Source of the DNA: RGIG1681 sp045594425
Lineage (GTDB): Bacteria; Bacillota; Clostridia; Christensenellales; UBA1242
Assembly (NCBI GenBank): GCA_045594425.1
Contig: JAZNYK010000006.1
Span: 143,894 to 207,893 of the forward strand
DNA: 64,000 nt
Reading direction: 5' to 3'
The translations under genes were made by a program, and so were the position numbers. Each line of letters starts with the position of its first letter. Position 1 is the stretch's first letter. The notes beneath the pieces were generated by a model. It ran no database searches and was not told the DNA's origin. It saw only the letters and a list, made by a program, of their open reading frames with translations. Positions 61,023 through 64,000 of this stretch are shown piece by piece.

Positions 61023-61640
61023 ATGAATAATGAAGTACAAAAGACATTAAAAATCGGCGTTTTTATCGCACGTTTTCAACCACTTCACAAGGCACATCTT
61101 TATGTTATCGAAAAAGCACTTAAAGAATGTGACAAACTTGTCATCATGCTTGGAAGCAGCAATAAAGAAAATATGCCAAGAAATCCATTTAATTTCAGAT
61201 TAAGAAAAGAGTTGTTGTCTGAATCATTAAGTAACGAGCATGACATGACAAAAATTCAAATTTACCAATTTCCTGATTGGTCTGAAGAAAATCTTGAAAA
61301 TGATGATGCCGTTTGGGGTCATTACCTATACTATAACATTGTTTCAAGAATTGGCCAAAAAAACTTCACTCTTTATTATTCAGACAATCCAGAAACCGTA
61401 AAAAATTGGTTTGATGATGAAGTTAACAAATATGTTTCTTTCTGTTTCTTTGATAGACGAAAAGTTTTTGATGGCTTGTCATCAACAAAAATAAGGGAAG
61501 CACTTTTAAATTTCACCGAAAAAGACAAAAAGTATTTATACAAATGTCTTCCAGAAGCAGTTTTTGAACGTGTTGAAGAACTTCGTGATATTATTGTCAA
61601 AGTTCACAAAAACCCACGCAAAGATTTTACAATGAAATAA
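61023..61640 (+). CDS. NMN adenylyltransferase-like nucleotidyltransferase
   Basis: 205 residues with GGGAG. IGVFIARFQPLHKAHLYVIEKAL has the HxxH-type nucleotidyltransferase signature, and GLSSTKIREALL matches the ISSTxIR block. Close to NadM/NadR-type adenylyltransferases, which make NAD from NMN and ATP. In line with pncC at 13.7 kb, the genome may salvage nicotinamide. Substrate not proven. Confidence 0.85.
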   Translation: MNNEVQKTLKIGVFIARFQPLHKAHLYVIEKALKECDKLVIMLGSSNKENMPRNPFNFRLRKELLSESLSNEHDMTKIQIYQFPDWSEENLENDDAVWGHYLYYNIVSRIGQKNFTLYYSDNPETVKNWFDDEVNKYVSFCFFDRRKVFDGLSSTKIREALLNFTEKDKKYLYKCLPEAVFERVEELRDIIVKVHKNPRKDFTMK

Positions 61641-61644
61641 AAAC

Positions 61645-61675
61645 AAAGCGAGCAATTTGCCCGCTTTATTTTTTT
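61645..61675 (+). terminator. Terminator of the adenylyltransferase gene
   Basis: AAAGCG / CGCTTT with additional inner pairing and a T-run after it. Confidence 0.65.
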
Positions 61676-61726
61676 GTATGTTTATGTCGAATTTTGTCTT
61701 ATTATTTAATTATTTTCTTTGGCCCC

Positions 61727-61755
61727 TTGATATTTCTTTTCAAAAGGAATATAAT
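61727..61755 (+). promoter_or_regulatory. Promoter of the surface protein gene
   Basis: TTGATA, 17-nt spacer, TATAAT; about 45-nt leader with CGGAGG before ATG at 61807. Confidence 0.75.
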
Positions 61756-61806
61756 GTAATTGGCTATATTTAATTTTGCATTTCAAACAACTTTCGGAGG
61801 GATATA

Positions 61807-64000
61807 ATGGAAAATATCAATGAAACAAATTCTGAAGTTGAAGAACCTTCAGAACACTATGATTCAACCGCAAGTGAACAAAGCACAAAAGTTGAACCAA
61901 CAGAAACAAAAGAAAAAGCAAAAACAGAAAAACATTCTTCTGGCATTATTAAAGCAGGAATTGCACTCACTCTTGCAAGTTCTGTTTTATCACTTGGAGC
62001 ATCTTGTTTTTCAGTGATTCAAAGCAACAAAAACAACACACCAACCGCTGAACACACCGCTGGAAACGTTAGCACACAAACAACTGTTGCTATCAGCGAA
62101 GATGGCTATTGGATTATCAACGGAACAAAAACAAACATTAAAGCAGTTGGCACCAACGGAACAAATGGTGAAGACGGCAAAACACCTTATATTGGTGAAA
62201 ACGGAAACTGGTTTGTTGGCGAAACCGACACAGGCGTTAAAGCAGAAGGCGTTGACGGCGAAGATGGTGAAAACGGCGAAAACGGCACCGATGGCGAAGA
62301 TGGTGAAGATGGTTTCTCGGTTGTTAGCGCAACCGTTGTTCCAAATGATAGATGGAACATTTCAACATACATCATGTTTGAATTAAGCAACGGTTCATTC
62401 ATTGCAACAAACCCACAAATTCAAGTTTCAAACAATCATTATTATGATGCACAAACCGCTGAAGAAATCACAACACTTGTTGAAACATATGGTGTAAGCA
62501 AAATCAAACTTGCAAATGATATTGAAATTTCAGAATCAGCAACCTTTGCATCTAACATCGATTTTGACTTAAACAGAAAAACATTAACATTCAGCGCAAG
62601 TTCTCCACTTGTTGTTGAAGATGACGTTGTTATTGGTTTCAGAAACGGTTCTCTTGAACTTCAAACAAACAAAGCAATCGTTGTTGAAGGCACAAATGCA
62701 GTTCTTGAACTTGAAAATCTTGATGTTATCACCTATGGAACAGCAGTTGAAATTGTTGGCGAAGATGACAGCATCAAACTTGAAAATGTTAATGTGGTTG
62801 TTGAAACACCTGCTGCAACATTCTCAACAAGAAGAACAACAACACCTTCCCTTTTTGTGGTTAAAGGTGCAAATGCTTCAATTGAAGTAAAAGAAACAAG
62901 CATTAAATCAACATCAACAATTGTTTCAGCAGAAGACACTGCTCAAAACTTTGCAATTGACATTCAAAAATCAGAACTTGAAACAACTTCTGCCATTTTG
63001 GATGTTAACACCGAAGTTGTTCAAACAAAAGTTACTGTAGACGAAAACACAATGCAAAATTCAACCGCTGCTTCTCTTAACACAGAACTTATCACAAGCG
63101 GTTCATTCAACTTTAACCCAACAGAAATGCATATGACTGCAGAAGGTTATGATTCATTCAATGTTAACGGCGAATGGATTGTTGCTAACTCTCTTAACAC
63201 TCTTGTAACTATTATTGAAGATGGTTCAACACTTGTTCTTAATAAAAATATCACTCTTCAAACATATCTTAAAGTTGAAAAAATTCTTACAATCGACTTA
63301 AATGGTTACAATATCGACAGAGTTAATTCAAATCAAACAATTGCTGTTTATGAAGGTGGCGACCTTACAATTGAGGGTGAAGGCACAATCAACGGCAAGG
63401 GTGCTGTGTCAGGTTCTATTGCAATTTTCGCATACGGCGGAAATGTTACAATCAATGGTGGAACCTACACCAATGTTTGTGAAAGTTCAGACGACCATGA
63501 CGACTTGATTTACGCTTCAAATGGCGGACATATCGTTATTAATGACGGAACATTCATTTGTCAAACACCTGCTTGGACATTAAACCTTTATGACGGTGAT
63601 AGAGATATTTCTTCAATCACTGTTTATGGTGGAAGATTCTATGGTGTTGACCCAGCAAACAACGCTGCTGAAGGCAAAGGAACAAACTTTGTTGCAGATG
63701 GCTATGTTGTTGTTGAAAAAGATGGAGTGTTCACTCTTGAAGAATCTTTTGAAGATGCTGTTAAAGACGCAAACGTTTCTTCAATCTCACTCACTAAAAA
63801 TGTTGTGTTAACTGAAACACTTAATATTGATAGAGATTTAAAAATCAACCTTGGCGGTCACACAATCACATCTAGTGTTAAAGCATTAAACATTGTTGAC
63901 GGAAATGTTACAATCGACAACGGAACAATTTCAGCAACTGGTGCTCACGCACTTTATGTTGACGGAACTGCAACAGGTTCAGACATTTCACTTACACTTG
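61807..64000 (+). CDS. Large beta-helix surface protein, N-terminal part (runs off the window)
   Basis: 731 codons visible, open to the window edge. Residues 1-45 are charged with no signal peptide; about 46-70 form one membrane helix (IIKAGIALTLASSVLSLGASCF). Next come a GYWIINGTKTN/GENGNWFVGETDTGV module (about 98-140) and Gly-Glu-Asp collagen-like repeats (VDGEDGENGENGTDG), followed by repeating beta-strand units (VDEN..., GGNVTINGGTYTNV, LKINLGGHTITS) typical of right-handed beta-helix proteins. Likely an extracellular adhesin or polysaccharide-binding protein. Confidence 0.8.
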   Translation, partial: MENINETNSEVEEPSEHYDSTASEQSTKVEPTETKEKAKTEKHSSGIIKAGIALTLASSVLSLGASCFSVIQSNKNNTPTAEHTAGNVSTQTTVAISEDGYWIINGTKTNIKAVGTNGTNGEDGKTPYIGENGNWFVGETDTGVKAEGVDGEDGENGENGTDGEDGEDGFSVVSATVVPNDRWNISTYIMFELSNGSFIATNPQIQVSNNHYYDAQTAEEITTLVETYGVSKIKLANDIEISESATFASNIDFDLNRKTLTFSASSPLVVEDDVVIGFRNGSLELQTNKAIVVEGTNAVLELENLDVITYGTAVEIVGEDDSIKLENVNVVVETPAATFSTRRTTTPSLFVVKGANASIEVKETSIKSTSTIVSAEDTAQNFAIDIQKSELETTSAILDVNTEVVQTKVTVDENTMQNSTAASLNTELITSGSFNFNPTEMHMTAEGYDSFNVNGEWIVANSLNTLVTIIEDGSTLVLNKNITLQTYLKVEKILTIDLNGYNIDRVNSNQTIAVYEGGDLTIEGEGTINGKGAVSGSIAIFAYGGNVTINGGTYTNVCESSDDHDDLIYASNGGHIVINDGTFICQTPAWTLNLYDGDRDISSITVYGGRFYGVDPANNAAEGKGTNFVADGYVVVEKDGVFTLEESFEDAVKDANVSSISLTKNVVLTETLNIDRDLKINLGGHTITSSVKALNIVDGNVTIDNGTISATGAHALYVDGTATGSDISLTL

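Noticed and set aside
61820..63811. Several plus-strand frames inside the surface protein region
   Set aside because: They are frameshifted, Leu/Lys/Gln-rich shadows of the long frame starting at 61807, which continues to the window end.

Overview
The window is AT-rich DNA from a strictly anaerobic, low-GC Gram-positive bacterium of the Bacillota, most likely an uncultured gut Clostridia-type lineage. Evidence: A-rich Shine-Dalgarno sites (AAGGAG), sigma-A-like promoters, standard code with TGA as a stop, class III ribonucleotide reductase NrdDG, desulfoferrodoxin, an NfnAB-like pair, class III fructose-1,6-bisphosphatase and lipoproteins with Ig-like repeats. The species cannot be fixed from sequence alone. 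No rRNA, CRISPR array or insertion sequence was seen.

Region 1 (1 to about 10.3 kb) is an accessory island that looks like a defence locus carried with a large serine recombinase. A tightly packed minus-strand operon encodes a DUF262/DUF1524-like protein, a 514-residue protein with an internal duplication, a PLD-nuclease/SF2-helicase fusion, a 54-residue linker protein and the start of an SMC/RecF-like ATPase that leaves the window at base 1. A separate upstream gene carries a HEPN-type Rx4H motif. Then come a 464-bp control region (long inverted repeat plus eight helically phased TTYAC(A/G) motifs), the recombinase, and a second Rx4H protein with an Ig-like tail. I could not match the whole arrangement to a named system; it is the best candidate for something undescribed.

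Region 2 (10.3 to 25 kb) is mostly core: methyltransferase, acyltransferase, GNATs, PncC/CinA, ferritin-like protein, Fbp, a BaiA-like SDR, the NfnAB-like pair, CoaE, FabG-like SDR and an Ig-repeat lipoprotein. Region 3 (25 to 39 kb): a 35-residue orphan ORF, an ABC exporter with two permeases, a GNAT/kinase run, nrdDG behind a pair of NrdR boxes, a TtcA-like enzyme, superoxide reductase with an FTR-like partner, and a three-gene GT8/acyltransferase/CrtO-like cluster suggesting acylated glycolipid synthesis.

Region 4 (39 to 52.5 kb): XRE membrane regulator, a six-gene two-component/cardiolipin synthase operon with overlapping genes, small envelope proteins, a GT-C-like membrane protein, Nudix hydrolase, and an ArsR/P-type ATPase metal-resistance operon with two palindromic operators. 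Region 5 (52.5 to 64 kb): tRNA-Ala and tRNA-Ile, an unexplained GC-elevated structured stretch, YitT protein, a second Ig-repeat lipoprotein, DapB, a KDG-kinase-like sugar kinase, an N-formylglutamate amidohydrolase-like protein, XRE regulator, an adenylyltransferase and the N-terminal part of a large beta-helix surface protein.

A recurring theme is five genes (33791, 47994, 55011, 58320, 59568) that lack a Shine-Dalgarno site and whose start codon lies exactly 7 nt after the last base of a -10 box, predicting leaderless mRNAs.
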